64,000 nt of DNA from positions 310,001 through 374,000 of the forward strand of contig NZ_JAHTMW010000004.1 of the NCBI RefSeq assembly GCF_026236535.1, in the 5' to 3' direction. Below the pieces are notes generated by a model. It was not told the origin of the DNA. It did no database searches and was given only the letters and a program-made list of their open reading frames with translations. Shown here piece after piece: positions 16,776 through 25,594 of the stretch (its first letter is position 1; each line of letters begins with the position of its first letter). The translations under genes were made by a program, and so were the position numbers. Source of the stretch: Streptomyces sp. SKN60 (lineage in GTDB: Bacteria > Actinomycetota > Actinomycetes > Streptomycetales > Streptomycetaceae).

Positions 16776-18124
16776 GTACGGACGATCCCGCGCGGGTGCG
16801 GGCCGCGGCCCGGTCCCGGCTGCTCGCGCGCTGCGCGATGCTGGCGGCCGTCGTCGCCGTGCTCACGCTGTTCCTGCCGTTCGGCGAGGGCGGCGTGCTG
16901 ATCGTGCTCAGCGGCCTCGCCGGGCTCGCGCTGTGCGCGGCGGGCGTCTGGTGGTTCCTGGCGCACCGCGGCCCGGTGCGGTTCCTCGGCGCGCTGCTCG
17001 CGGCCGGCACACCGGTCGGCGTCATGCTCCTGTACGTGGCAGGGGGGCTGTGGCCGTCGGCGCTGACCGCCCTGGCGCTGTGGGGCGTCGCCCTGTCCTG
17101 CGCCCGCCGTGCCCTGCACCGGCCGAGCCTCGGGCACCGGGCGCGGCCCGCCGCGCGGCCCGCGCGGCCGGTGCTCCTGATGAACCCGAAGTCCGGCGGC
17201 GGGAAGGTCGAGAAGTTCGATCTGGTCGGGAAGGCCGAGCGGTTGGGCGCGAAGGTGCTGCTGCTCGCCCCGGCCGAGCCGGGCGGCGCGTTCCCGGACG
17301 CGGCCGAACTGGCCCGCGCCGCCGTGGCCGGCGGGGCGGACCTGCTGGGGGTGGCGGGCGGCGACGGCACCCAGGCCCTGGTGGCGGCCGTGGCGGCCGA
17401 GCACGACCTGCCGTTCCTGGTGATCAGCGCGGGCACCCGCAACCACTTCGCGATGGACCTCGGCCTGGACCGCGCCGACCCGTCGCGCTGTCTGGACGCG
17501 CTCACCGACGGCGAGGAGCTGCGGGTGGACCTCGGGGACGTGGCCGGGCGGCCGTTCGTCAACACCGTGTCCTTCGGCGTGTACGCGGATGTGGTGCAGC
17601 GCCCGGAGTACCGGAACGCGAAGGCGGAGACGGCGCTGAGCATGATGCCCGACCTGCTCGCCGCCGGCTCGAGTCGGCGCCTCGACGCACGGGCCGACGC
17701 CACCGAGCTGTCCGACCAGCAGGCGCTGCTCGTCTCCAACAACCCCTACAACTCGCCCGATCCCTTCGGCGGCGGCAAGCGGCCCCGGCTCGACGGCGGC
17801 GCGCTCGGCGTGGTCGGCATCCGGGTGGACGGCGCCGCGCAGGCGGCGGACCTCGCGGTGCGCGGGGCGCAGTCGGCCGGTCTGAACGTGCTGACGGCCG
17901 TCCGGGTCGAGGTCGTCTCCGCGTCCACCGAACTGGCGGTGGCCGTCGACGGCGAGGCCCTGACCCTGCCGACGCCGGTCGTCTGCACCCTGCGGCCGAG
18001 GGCCCTGCGGGTCCTGGTGCCGCGCGACCGGCCGGGCACCCTGCCCGCCGCTCCGCCGCTGAGCTGGCGCCGGGTCGTCGCGCTCGCCTGCGGCCCGCGC
18101 CGAGGAAGGACCTCCCATGACTGA
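16772..18124 (+). CDS. Diacylglycerol/lipid kinase family protein with N-terminal membrane domain
   Basis: 450 residues from GTG 16772 (GGGGAGG six bases upstream). Three to four membrane segments occupy about residues 18-112. A DAGK catalytic domain starts at LLMNPKSGGGKVEKF (about 135-149), with the nucleotide loop GGDGT at 196-200 and AGTRNHFAMDLG after it. It phosphorylates a lipid such as diacylglycerol or a sphingoid/isoprenoid alcohol at the membrane. It overlaps the PAP2 phosphatase gene by eight bases, suggesting opposing or sequential lipid phosphate reactions. Confidence 0.88.
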   Translation: MSTDDPARVRAAARSRLLARCAMLAAVVAVLTLFLPFGEGGVLIVLSGLAGLALCAAGVWWFLAHRGPVRFLGALLAAGTPVGVMLLYVAGGLWPSALTALALWGVALSCARRALHRPSLGHRARPAARPARPVLLMNPKSGGGKVEKFDLVGKAERLGAKVLLLAPAEPGGAFPDAAELARAAVAGGADLLGVAGGDGTQALVAAVAAEHDLPFLVISAGTRNHFAMDLGLDRADPSRCLDALTDGEELRVDLGDVAGRPFVNTVSFGVYADVVQRPEYRNAKAETALSMMPDLLAAGSSRRLDARADATELSDQQALLVSNNPYNSPDPFGGGKRPRLDGGALGVVGIRVDGAAQAADLAVRGAQSAGLNVLTAVRVEVVSASTELAVAVDGEALTLPTPVVCTLRPRALRVLVPRDRPGTLPAAPPLSWRRVVALACGPRRGRTSHD

Positions 18125-18698
18125 GCCCGCTCCCCCGGACACCGTCCGCGCCGTGCTCGCCGATCTGCGGGCGATCGACGGCGCGCTGTACGCGGCGGTC
18201 GCCGCCACGCCCACCCCGACCCTGGACCGGGCGCTGCGGCTCCTTTCGGCCGCCGCCGACCACTCCAAGATCTCGTTCACGGTGGCCGGGGCGCTCGCTC
18301 TGGCGGGCGGCCGGGCGCGGCGGGCGGCGATCGCCGGGGCCGGCGCGATCGCGATCGCCTCGGTCTCGGCGAACCTGCTCGGCAAGCGTCTCGTACGGCG
18401 CCGGCGGCCGGACCGGGAGGCGGCCCGGGTCATCGTGGCGCGGCACGTGCCGATGCCCTCGTCGGCCTCGTTCCCGTCGGGGCACATGGCGTCGGCGATC
18501 GCGTTCGCCACCGCCGTGGGCGTGGTGCTGCCGCCGATGGCGGTCCCGCTGGGGATCCTGGCGAGCGCCGTGGGCTACTCACGGGTCCACACGGGTGTCC
18601 ACTACCCGGGTGATGTCGCCGCCGGCGCCGTGCTCGGCCTGGCCGCCGCGGTGACCTCGCTGGCCGCGACCGAGGCGCTGCTGCCGGAACGGGACTGA
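18117..18698 (+). CDS. PAP2-family membrane phosphatase
   Basis: 193 residues. The three phosphatase motifs are present: K90-x6-RP (RP at 97-98), PSGH at 120-123 and SR-x5-H-x3-D with His162 and Asp166. Several hydrophobic segments are visible. It dephosphorylates lipid phosphates such as phosphatidic acid or undecaprenyl diphosphate. Its start lies inside the kinase gene, so translation is coupled. Confidence 0.92.
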   Translation: MTEPAPPDTVRAVLADLRAIDGALYAAVAATPTPTLDRALRLLSAAADHSKISFTVAGALALAGGRARRAAIAGAGAIAIASVSANLLGKRLVRRRRPDREAARVIVARHVPMPSSASFPSGHMASAIAFATAVGVVLPPMAVPLGILASAVGYSRVHTGVHYPGDVAAGAVLGLAAAVTSLAATEALLPERD

Positions 18699-18752
18699 CC
18701 GGCCCCGCGCCGGCGGGAACAACCGGGCTCCTCAAGGGACTTGAAGAAGGAC

Positions 18753-19184
18753 ATGACGACCTCCTCGTTCGACACCCGCACCCTGCTCGCCGAGAGCCGC
18801 CTCGGCGTCCTCGCCACCCTGAAGGCCGACGGACGCCCGCAACTGTCCCCCGTGATGCCGTTCTACGACCCGAAGACCGAGACGCTGTACGTGTCCATGA
18901 CCGAGGGCCGGGCCAAGACGGCCAATCTGCGCCGGGACCCGCGCGCCGCCCTGGAGGTGACCGCCCAGGACGGCCGGGCGTGGGCGACCGCCGAGGGCAC
19001 GGTCACGCTGACCGGGCCGGGCACCGACCCGTACGGCCCGGAGGTCGAGGCGCTCGTCGAGTACTACCGGCTGGCCGCCGGGGAGCACCCCGACTGGGAG
19101 GAGTACCGGGCGGCGATGGTCGCCGACCGGCGGGTGCTGATGCGGATGTCCGTCGACCACGTCTACGGACAGTCCCTGCGCTGA
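18753..19184 (+). CDS. PPOX-class (pyridoxamine 5'-phosphate oxidase-like) flavin/F420-binding protein
   Basis: 143 residues from ATG 18753; a TTG at 18741 is an alternative. LAESRLGVLATLKADGRPQLSPVMPFYD is the N-terminal strand pair typical of the split-barrel fold, and TANLRRDPRAALEV is a family hallmark. In actinobacteria many such proteins use coenzyme F420. The substrate is not evident. Confidence 0.85.
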   Translation: MTTSSFDTRTLLAESRLGVLATLKADGRPQLSPVMPFYDPKTETLYVSMTEGRAKTANLRRDPRAALEVTAQDGRAWATAEGTVTLTGPGTDPYGPEVEALVEYYRLAAGEHPDWEEYRAAMVADRRVLMRMSVDHVYGQSLR

Positions 19185-19202
19185 GTCCGGCGTGCGGCCC
19201 GG

Positions 19203-19919
19203 TCAGTTCTTGCGGACCGGGCCGAGGCGGCCGGCGGGGCGCTCGACCGGCTCGTCGCGGGCCTCGGCCCACAGCGAGCGCACATGGCCGAGGTGGCGCA
19301 TCATGCACTCCTCGGCGCCCTGCCGGTCGCCGGCGATCATCAGGTCGAGGAGCTCCACGTGTTCCTCCGCCGACGACACCAGCTTGCCCGCCTCGTCGAG
19401 GCCGGTCAGTCCGTACAGCCGGGAGCGCTTGCGCAGGTCGTTCACGGTCTCGACGAGACGGTCGTTCCCGGCCAGACCGAGCAGGGTGAGATGGAAGCGG
19501 CGGTCCGCCTCCAGATAGCCGATGAGGTTGTGCTCGCGCGCGTTGGTGACGATCTCCTCGGCGAGCGGGCGCAGCGCCTCCAGCTGCTCCTCGGTGGCGG
19601 TCTCGGTGACCCGGCCGACCGTGGGGACCTCGATCAGGGTGCGCAGTTCGGTGCACTGGTCGAGCTCGCGCTCGCTGACCTCGGTGATGCGGAAGCCCTT
19701 GTTGCGGACGGGTTCGACCAGGCCCTCGCGGGCCAGGTCGAGCATCGCCTCGCGCACCGGGGTGGCCGACACGCCGAGTTCGGCGGCGAGTCCGGGCGCC
19801 GAGTAGATGCTGCCCGGGCGGAGTTCGCCCGCTATCAGGGCGGCGCGCAGGGCGTGGCCGACCTGGTCGCGGAGCCGCTCCTGGGCCTTGATGAGACTGT
19901 GCTGCTTCAGGTCACCCAC
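19203..19919 (-). CDS. GntR/FadR-family (FCD) transcriptional regulator of the hydroxyproline island
   Basis: 238 residues from GTG 19919, with GGAGGA five bases upstream. The N-terminal winged helix (about 15-80) includes ELGVSATPVREAMLDLAREGLV. The all-alpha FCD ligand domain (about 88-220) has the expected metal/ligand residues in EADRRFHLTLL and SSAEEHVELLDLMIAGD. The gene lies beside the hydroxyproline operons. The palindrome ATGTCACAT, which fits the GntR consensus GT-N-AC, recurs at their promoters and 38 bases upstream of this gene, so it is the likely local regulator and probably autoregulated. The effector is unknown, perhaps a hydroxyproline or pyrroline intermediate. Confidence 0.9.
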   Translation of the reverse strand: MGDLKQHSLIKAQERLRDQVGHALRAALIAGELRPGSIYSAPGLAAELGVSATPVREAMLDLAREGLVEPVRNKGFRITEVSERELDQCTELRTLIEVPTVGRVTETATEEQLEALRPLAEEIVTNAREHNLIGYLEADRRFHLTLLGLAGNDRLVETVNDLRKRSRLYGLTGLDEAGKLVSSAEEHVELLDLMIAGDRQGAEECMMRHLGHVRSLWAEARDEPVERPAGRLGPVRKN

Positions 19920-19956
19920 GCTGATCCTCCGAGAACTCGCCGGAGGACAGCGTACA

Positions 19957-19965
19957 ATGTCACGT
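19957..19965. promoter_or_regulatory. GntR-type operator, site 1 (8 of 9 match)
   Basis: ATGTCACGT, one base from the palindrome ATGTCACAT, directly upstream of a TANNNT-type -10 (TACGCT) on the minus strand. It would allow autoregulation of the GntR gene. Confidence 0.55.
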
Positions 19966-19968
19966 TTC

Positions 19969-20973
19969 TCAGGCCGACCTGCCCTGTGCGGTGCGGGCAG
20001 CGCCGTACACGGCGACGGCGACCGCGAGGTCCTCCCAGGCCATGCCGACGCTCTTGAAGAGACGGGGAACGGCGGGGCCGGGCGGGGCCGCCCGGCCGGT
20101 GACCAGATCGGCGAGCGTGCCGGCCGGGTGACCGGGGCCGATCACCCCCTCCGCCTCCGGGATCAGCAGATCACCGGCCTCGCGGGCCGCGGCGGCCCGC
20201 GACTCCACGTAGACGGCGGACCGCCGCACCAGCTCCGAGTCGGTCTCGCGCGCGTCCGGTTCGTGCGAGCCGACGGCCACGACCGTGGCGCCGGGCGCGA
20301 CGAGCCGCCCGTCGAAGAGCGGGGTACGGGCGGTGGTGCAGCACACCACGAGGTCCGCGTCCGGCACGTCCCCGGCCGTGCCCGTACGGGCCTTCGGCAC
20401 GCCGTGGTCCCGGGCGTGCGCGGCGAGCCGGGCCGCCCGGCCGGGGTCGCGGGCCACCACCACGACGTCGGCGACCCCGCGTTCGGCGAGCACCGCCGCC
20501 AGATGCCTGTACGCCTGCGGCCCCGAGCCGAAAAGCAGCAGCCGCACCGGGCGGCCGGGCGCGGTGAGGTGACGGATCGCCAGGGCGGACACCGCCGGGG
20601 TACGCAGGGCGGTGAGCGCGGCACCGTCGAGGACGGCCACCGGGCGCAGGGTCGGCCCGTCCAGGAGCAGATAGCTGCCGGTGATCCGGGGCAGGCCGCG
20701 GGCCGGGTTGCCGGGCGCCACCCCGGCGACCTTCACCCCGGCCCAGGACGCGGACGCGGCGGGCATCAGCAGGAGTTCACCGGCCGGCACCGGTACGGCG
20801 GTGCGCGGCGCGGCGGACTCCGGGTCGAGCCCGTCGCGGAGGGCCGCGGCGAGCGCGTCGGCGGCCGCGGCCGGGGGCAGCAGCCGGGTCACGGCTGCCG
20901 CGTCGAGGACGAGGGGGGTGGAGGTCTCCGAGGACTCGGAGACCTCCGGGGAATCGGGGATCTCGGGGTTCAC
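19969..20973 (-). CDS. Ornithine cyclodeaminase/mu-crystallin family protein, probable pyrroline-2-carboxylate reductase
   Basis: 334 residues. It has a Rossmann core with LLLFGSGPQAYRHLAAVLAERG and a family signature TALRTPAVSALAIRHL. GTG 20973 overlaps the stop of the upstream epimerase gene (GTGA). Family members include ornithine cyclodeaminase and the NAD(P)H-dependent delta1-pyrroline-2-carboxylate reductases of trans-3-hydroxyproline and D-proline catabolism. The setting between proline-racemase-type genes favours the reductase. It is the last gene of the four-gene operon. Confidence 0.82.
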   Translation of the reverse strand: MNPEIPDSPEVSESSETSTPLVLDAAAVTRLLPPAAAADALAAALRDGLDPESAAPRTAVPVPAGELLLMPAASASWAGVKVAGVAPGNPARGLPRITGSYLLLDGPTLRPVAVLDGAALTALRTPAVSALAIRHLTAPGRPVRLLLFGSGPQAYRHLAAVLAERGVADVVVVARDPGRAARLAAHARDHGVPKARTGTAGDVPDADLVVCCTTARTPLFDGRLVAPGATVVAVGSHEPDARETDSELVRRSAVYVESRAAAAREAGDLLIPEAEGVIGPGHPAGTLADLVTGRAAPPGPAVPRLFKSVGMAWEDLAVAVAVYGAARTAQGRSA

Positions 20974-22067
20974 AGGGTGAATCCCGTGCCGAGGGTGTCG
21001 TCCGGGTCGAGCACGAAGCGGTGCTCGCCGGTGCGGTGGGCGGTGCCGGTCACCTCCGTGACCCTACCGGCGGCGCCCGGCCGCGCCGGCAGGACACGGC
21101 CGGTGAAGACCGTGCCGATGATCGAGGTGTGGGTCAGCTCCTCACCCTCCGTCAGGCGGCCCTCGTCGGCGAGCAGGGCGAGCCGGGCGGAGGTGCCGGA
21201 ACCGCAGGGCGAGCGGTCGATCTGGCCGTCGGCGAAGACGGTCACATTGCGCTGGTGCGGGCCGCGCGGGGTGTCGGGCAGCTCCTCGTACAGGATCACG
21301 CCGTACACCCCGGAGAGCCGCGGGTCCGCCGGGTCGCGGGTCGCCGGGTGGTCCGCGAGCGCCGTGCGGATCTCCTGACCGGCGCGGGTCAGGGCGGCGA
21401 GCCGGGCCACCTCGACGGTGAGGCCGAGTGCGGCGGCGGGCAGCGCCGCGTAGCAGGCGCCGGCGTGTGCGAGGTCCACCTCGACCGTGCCGAGGCTGGT
21501 GGTGACGGGCACCTTGCGGGCCGCGACCCGCGCGGGCACGTTGCGGAAGGTGACCCCGGTGGTGCGGCCGCCCGCGCGGTGCACGGTCGCGGTCACCCGG
21601 CCGGACGGCACGTCGATACGGACCTGGGCGTCGCCGTCGGCGGGCGCGGCGACCCGGCCGGAGTCGACCGCCCAGGCGCCGAGCGCGATGGTGCCGTGTC
21701 CGCAGGCCGTGGACCAGCCGTCCTTGTGCCAGAACAGGACGCCCAGATGGGCGCCGTCGTCGTCCGGCGGGACGACGAGCCCGCCGTACATCCCGGCATG
21801 GCCGCGCGGCTCCCGGACGAGCAGCCGGCGCAGGTCGTCGTGCGGGCCGGGGCGCGGGTTGGTGCCCCCGCCGTGGCCGGCGGCGCTGCCGGGCCGGGGC
21901 GGGGTGAGGAGGGTGGCGCGGCGTTCGGCGACGGTGTCGCCGGGCACCGGCGGGAGGCCGGAGCCCGTGAGGTCCGCGAGGTCGACGATGCGGAAGGGCT
22001 CGCCGGCCGTGTGGTAGTCGGTGGTGCGCACCCCGGTGAAGGGTGCGGGGAAAGGGGTGGCGGTCAC
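20970..22067 (-). CDS. Proline racemase family protein (probable hydroxyproline epimerase, paralogue 1)
   Basis: 365 residues, starting at GTG 22067 within the previous stop. Both catalytic positions are cysteine: ACGHGT with Cys122 and DRSPCGSGTSAR with Cys288. This is the pair known for racemases and epimerases, whereas the trans-3-hydroxyproline dehydratases have Thr at the second site. It is about 30 residues longer than its neighbour, partly from a Gly/Pro-rich insertion near residues 55-75 before REPRGHAGM. Substrate may be a different hydroxyproline isomer or proline. Confidence 0.88.
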   Translation of the reverse strand: MTATPFPAPFTGVRTTDYHTAGEPFRIVDLADLTGSGLPPVPGDTVAERRATLLTPPRPGSAAGHGGGTNPRPGPHDDLRRLLVREPRGHAGMYGGLVVPPDDDGAHLGVLFWHKDGWSTACGHGTIALGAWAVDSGRVAAPADGDAQVRIDVPSGRVTATVHRAGGRTTGVTFRNVPARVAARKVPVTTSLGTVEVDLAHAGACYAALPAAALGLTVEVARLAALTRAGQEIRTALADHPATRDPADPRLSGVYGVILYEELPDTPRGPHQRNVTVFADGQIDRSPCGSGTSARLALLADEGRLTEGEELTHTSIIGTVFTGRVLPARPGAAGRVTEVTGTAHRTGEHRFVLDPDDTLGTGFTL

Positions 22068-23068
22068 AGGAGGAATCCCGCGGGGAAGGGGTCGGTGGGG
22101 TCGAGGAAGTACTGGGCGGTGCCGGTGATCCAGGCCCGTCCGGTGACGGTGGGGACGACGGCCGGGCGGCCGGCGACCGTGGTCGCGCGGACGAGTCGGC
22201 CGGTGAACTCGGTGCCGATGAAGGACTCGTTGACGAAGTCCGTGTCGAGCGGCAGGAGTCCGCGCGCGTGCAGCTGCGCCATCCGCGCGCTGGTGCCCGT
22301 ACCGCACGGGGAGCGGTCGAACCAGCCGGGGTGGATGGCCATCGCGTGCCGGGAGCGGCGGGCGTCGGAGCCGGGGGCGGCGAGATAGACGTGCTTGAGG
22401 CCGGACACCGCCGGGTCCTCCGGGTGCACCGGGCGGTCCGGGCCCGCGTTCACCACCTCCATCAGGGCGAGCCCGGCGGCGAGCAGGTCCTCCTTGCGGT
22501 CCCGGTCGAAGGGCAGGCCGAGCGCGTCGAGTTCCACGAAGGCGTAGAAGTTGCCGCCGTAGGCCAGGTCGTAGGTGACGGTGCCGAAGCCGGGGACCTC
22601 GGCCTTGAGGTCCAGGCCGACCGAGAAGGCGGGCACGTTGGTGAGGGTGACGGCGGTCGCCGCGCCGTCCTCCACGCGGACGTCCACGCTGACCAGGCCG
22701 GCCGGGGTGTCGAGCCGGACCGTGGTCACGGGTTCGGTGACCGGCACCATGCCGGTCTCGACGAGGACGGTGGCGACGCCGATCGTGCCGTGGCCGCACA
22801 TCGGGAGCAGCCCGGACACCTCGATGAACAGCACGCCGTAGTCGGCGTCGGGGCGGGTGGGCGGCTGCAGGATCGCGCCGCTCATGGCGGCGTGCCCGCG
22901 CGGCTCGTACATGAGGAGCGTGCGCAGATGGTCCAGGTGCTCGATGAAGTGCAGCCGCTTCTCGGCCATGGTGGCGCCGGGGATCACCCCGACGCCGCCG
23001 GTGATCACCCGGGTGGGCATGCCCTCGGTGTGCGAGTCCACCGCGTGGAAGACGTGACGGGTGCGCAT
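22064..23068 (-). CDS. 4-hydroxyproline 2-epimerase (proline racemase family, paralogue 2)
   Basis: 334 residues, the normal family length. Catalytic cysteines are Cys91 in MCGHGTIG and Cys255 in DRSPCGTGTSARMAQLHARG. ATG 23068 has GGAGGGAA upstream. The enzyme would interconvert trans-4-hydroxy-L-proline and cis-4-hydroxy-D-proline in the cytoplasm, feeding the D-hydroxyproline dehydrogenase encoded upstream. It overlaps the second epimerase gene by four bases. Confidence 0.9.
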   Translation of the reverse strand: MRTRHVFHAVDSHTEGMPTRVITGGVGVIPGATMAEKRLHFIEHLDHLRTLLMYEPRGHAAMSGAILQPPTRPDADYGVLFIEVSGLLPMCGHGTIGVATVLVETGMVPVTEPVTTVRLDTPAGLVSVDVRVEDGAATAVTLTNVPAFSVGLDLKAEVPGFGTVTYDLAYGGNFYAFVELDALGLPFDRDRKEDLLAAGLALMEVVNAGPDRPVHPEDPAVSGLKHVYLAAPGSDARRSRHAMAIHPGWFDRSPCGTGTSARMAQLHARGLLPLDTDFVNESFIGTEFTGRLVRATTVAGRPAVVPTVTGRAWITGTAQYFLDPTDPFPAGFLL

Positions 23069-23130
23069 GGGTCGGTTCCCTCCGGTCAGTGGTGGCGCCG
23101 TCTCAGTGATGGCCGGTCAGTCATGGCCGG

Positions 23131-24045
23131 TCAGTGGTGGCCGTCGGCCAGGGCCTTTTCGGTGGCGGCGCGCACGGCGCTCGCCGTGGTGCCGGTCAGC
23201 GGGAGCCGCGGCGCCCGGGTCGGGCCGCCGGGGCGGCCGGCGAGGTCCATCGAGGCCTTGATGGCCTGGACGAACTCCGTCTTGGAGTCCCAGCGGAGCA
23301 GCGGGTGCAGCGCCCGGTAGAGCGGCAGTGCGGTGGCGAGGTCGCCGGCGGTGGCGGCGCGGTAGAGGGTGGCGCAGGAGGCCGGCAGCGCGTTCGGGTA
23401 TCCGGCGATCCAGCCCACCGCACCGGCCAGGGCCAGCTCCAGCAGGACGTCGTCCGCGCCGATCAACAGGTCGAGGTCCGGGGCGAGTTCGGCGATCTCG
23501 TACGCCCGGCGCACATCGCCGCTGAACTCCTTCACCGCCACGATGTGTCCGGCCGCGTGCAGCCGGGCGAGGAGCGGCGGGGTCAGGTCGACCTTGGTGT
23601 CGATGGGGTTGTTGTACGCGACGACCGGCAGGCCGACGCCCGCGACCTCCGCGTAGTGCGCGAGCACCGCCGACTCGTCGGCCCGGTAGGCGTTCGGCGG
23701 CAGGAGCAGAACGGATCCGGCGCCGGCCTCAGCGGCCTGCTCCGCCCAGCGGCGGGACTCGGCACTGCCGTACGCGGCGACCCCGGGCATCACCCGCGCG
23801 CCGTCGCCGGCCGCCTCGACCGCCGTACGGACCACCCGGGCCCGCTCCTCGGGCGTGAGGGTCTGGTACTCCCCCAGCGAGCCGTTGGGGACGACGCCGT
23901 CGCAGCCGTTGTCGATCAGCCAGCGCACGTGCTCGGCATAGGCGTCGTAGTCGACGGAGAGATCGGGGCGGAGGGGAAGGGTGGTGGCGACCATGATGCC
24001 GCGCCAGGGGCGGGCGGGACTCCAGTGCGAGGTGGTGACGCTCAT
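23131..24045 (-). CDS. DHDPS-family deaminase, probable 1-pyrroline-4-hydroxy-2-carboxylate deaminase
   Basis: 304 residues from ATG 24045 (AAGGAG six bases upstream). It is a TIM-barrel aldolase-class protein with Schiff-base Lys172 in IVAVKEFSGD and Tyr144 in VVAYNNP. The dihydrodipicolinate synthase family includes the deaminase that turns pyrroline-4-hydroxy-2-carboxylate into 2-oxoglutarate semialdehyde, which fits between the dehydrogenase and the missing semialdehyde dehydrogenase. It is the first gene of the operon behind the operator at 24064. Confidence 0.87.
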   Translation of the reverse strand: MSVTTSHWSPARPWRGIMVATTLPLRPDLSVDYDAYAEHVRWLIDNGCDGVVPNGSLGEYQTLTPEERARVVRTAVEAAGDGARVMPGVAAYGSAESRRWAEQAAEAGAGSVLLLPPNAYRADESAVLAHYAEVAGVGLPVVAYNNPIDTKVDLTPPLLARLHAAGHIVAVKEFSGDVRRAYEIAELAPDLDLLIGADDVLLELALAGAVGWIAGYPNALPASCATLYRAATAGDLATALPLYRALHPLLRWDSKTEFVQAIKASMDLAGRPGGPTRAPRLPLTGTTASAVRAATEKALADGHH

Positions 24046-24063
24046 CAGCAGCTCCTTAGTAGT

Positions 24064-24100
24064 GTGTGACATTTTATTGGTGGGTGCGGGTCGGCCACAA
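24064..24100 (-). promoter_or_regulatory. Promoter with overlapping GntR-type operator, site 2
   Basis: On the minus strand -35 TTGTGG (24095-24100) and -10 TAAAAT (24071-24076) are separated by 18 bases. The operator at 24064-24072 (GTGTGACAT, 8 of 9) overlaps the -10, a classic repressor position. It drives the deaminase/epimerase/cyclodeaminase operon. Confidence 0.65.
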
Positions 24101-24115
24101 GGGGGCCGGAGGCGA

Positions 24116-25594
24116 TCAATCCGCTGCGGGCGGCGGGAGTTGGGCGAGGTCGCGGAGCGGGACGGGGCAGGCGAGGGGGCGGCGGTCGGGGGCGGGCTGC
24201 TCCTGGTCCGTTGCGCCGGTGTCTGCGCCGGCGGCGGTGCCTGTGCCTGTGTCTGCCGTCGCGCACAGCGCGGACACCGCCGGGCCGCACATGCGGCCCT
24301 GACACCAGCCCATGCCCGCGCGGGTCAGCAGTTTGACGGTCCGTGCGTCGCGCGCGCCCAGGTCCGCCAGGGCCTCGCGGATCCGGCCCGCCGGGACCTC
24401 CTCGCAGCGGCACACGTCCGTCGCGTCGGGCAGCCAGTGCTGCCAGCCGGTGCCGGGGCGGTGGGCGGCGCCCATCACGTCGGCGAAGGCGCGCAGGCGG
24501 GTGCGGGTGCGGCGGAGGCGGGTCGGGGCGGGTGCGTGCGCGATGGAGTGGGCCGCCAAGGTGCCCTCGGCGACGGCGAGTTGCGCGCCGCCGATGCCGC
24601 CGGTCTCCCCCGCCGACCAGACGCCCGGGACGGAGGTGCGCAGGTCCGCGTCGAGCGCGAGGGCGACCGTGTCGTCCGGGGCCGTACGGGTGGCGCAGCC
24701 CAGGGCGGTGGCCAGGGACAGTTCGGGGACCAGGCCGTGGCCGACGGCCAGCGCGTCGCACGGGATGCGGCGGGATGTGCCGGGCACCGGCCGCCAGTCG
24801 CGGTCCAGGCGGGCGACCGTGACGGCCTCCACCCGGTCGGTGCCGTGCGCCTCGACGACGGCGTGGCGGGTGAGGAGGCGGGTGTGCGCCCGCAGGAGCG
24901 CGGCGCCGTGGCGGGCGCCCTCGGCGAGCTTCGCCGGGTTGCGGAGCAGCGCGGCGGTGGCGGCCGCGCCGCCGGTCGCGTAGGCGGTGTACGCGGCGGC
25001 CTCCACGACCGCCGGGACCCGGGCTCCGGCGCCGGCCAGCGAACCGGCGACCGCGAGCAGCAGCGGGCCGCTGCCGGCCACCACGATCCGGCGGCCCGGG
25101 AGCACCAGGCCGCCCTTCAGCATCGCCTGCGCTCCGCCCGCACCGACCACGCCCGGGAGGGTCCAGCCGGGGAAGGGGAGGTGGCGCTCGTACGAGCCGG
25201 TGGCGAGGAGTACGGCGGGGGCGGTGACGGGGGTGGGCGGGCTGCTGGTGGACGGAGCCGATTCGGTGGTGCGGGTGTGGAGGGTCCAGGTGGGGTCGGT
25301 GCGGGTGACGGACCAGACGTGGTGGTGCGGGAGGTAGCTGATGCGGCCCGCCGCTTGGTGGGACCTGAGGCGCGCAAGCAGCGTGGTGAAGGTGCGGTGG
25401 TCGTGGTGCGCGGTCGCCGCCTGTGGGCGGGTCGCGGCGAGCTCGGGCGCGGGGTGGCGGTAGTACTGGCCGCCCGGGCGGGCGCCCGCGTCGAGCAGCG
25501 TGACGGTCAGGCCGAGGTCCGCGGCCGTGACGGCGGCGGCGAGTCCGGCCGGGCCGGCTCCGACGACGGCCAGTTCAGTCTTCGAGCGCGGCAC
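24116..25594 (-). CDS. FAD/NAD(P)-dependent oxidoreductase, HcnB-like subunit of D-hydroxyproline dehydrogenase
   Basis: 492 residues from GTG 25594 (GGAAGGA seven bases upstream). The N-terminal FAD-binding motif is GAGPAG (12-17), followed by a pyridine-nucleotide-disulfide-oxidoreductase core. The C-terminal Cys cluster (CRCEE, then WCQGRMCG) is a BFD-like [2Fe-2S] or Fe-S binding segment. This is the alpha-type subunit of heteromeric hydrogen-cyanide-synthase-like dehydrogenases. It overlaps the small ferredoxin-like gene by 20 bases. Confidence 0.88.
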   Translation of the reverse strand: MPRSKTELAVVGAGPAGLAAAVTAADLGLTVTLLDAGARPGGQYYRHPAPELAATRPQAATAHHDHRTFTTLLARLRSHQAAGRISYLPHHHVWSVTRTDPTWTLHTRTTESAPSTSSPPTPVTAPAVLLATGSYERHLPFPGWTLPGVVGAGGAQAMLKGGLVLPGRRIVVAGSGPLLLAVAGSLAGAGARVPAVVEAAAYTAYATGGAAATAALLRNPAKLAEGARHGAALLRAHTRLLTRHAVVEAHGTDRVEAVTVARLDRDWRPVPGTSRRIPCDALAVGHGLVPELSLATALGCATRTAPDDTVALALDADLRTSVPGVWSAGETGGIGGAQLAVAEGTLAAHSIAHAPAPTRLRRTRTRLRAFADVMGAAHRPGTGWQHWLPDATDVCRCEEVPAGRIREALADLGARDARTVKLLTRAGMGWCQGRMCGPAVSALCATADTGTGTAAGADTGATDQEQPAPDRRPLACPVPLRDLAQLPPPAAD

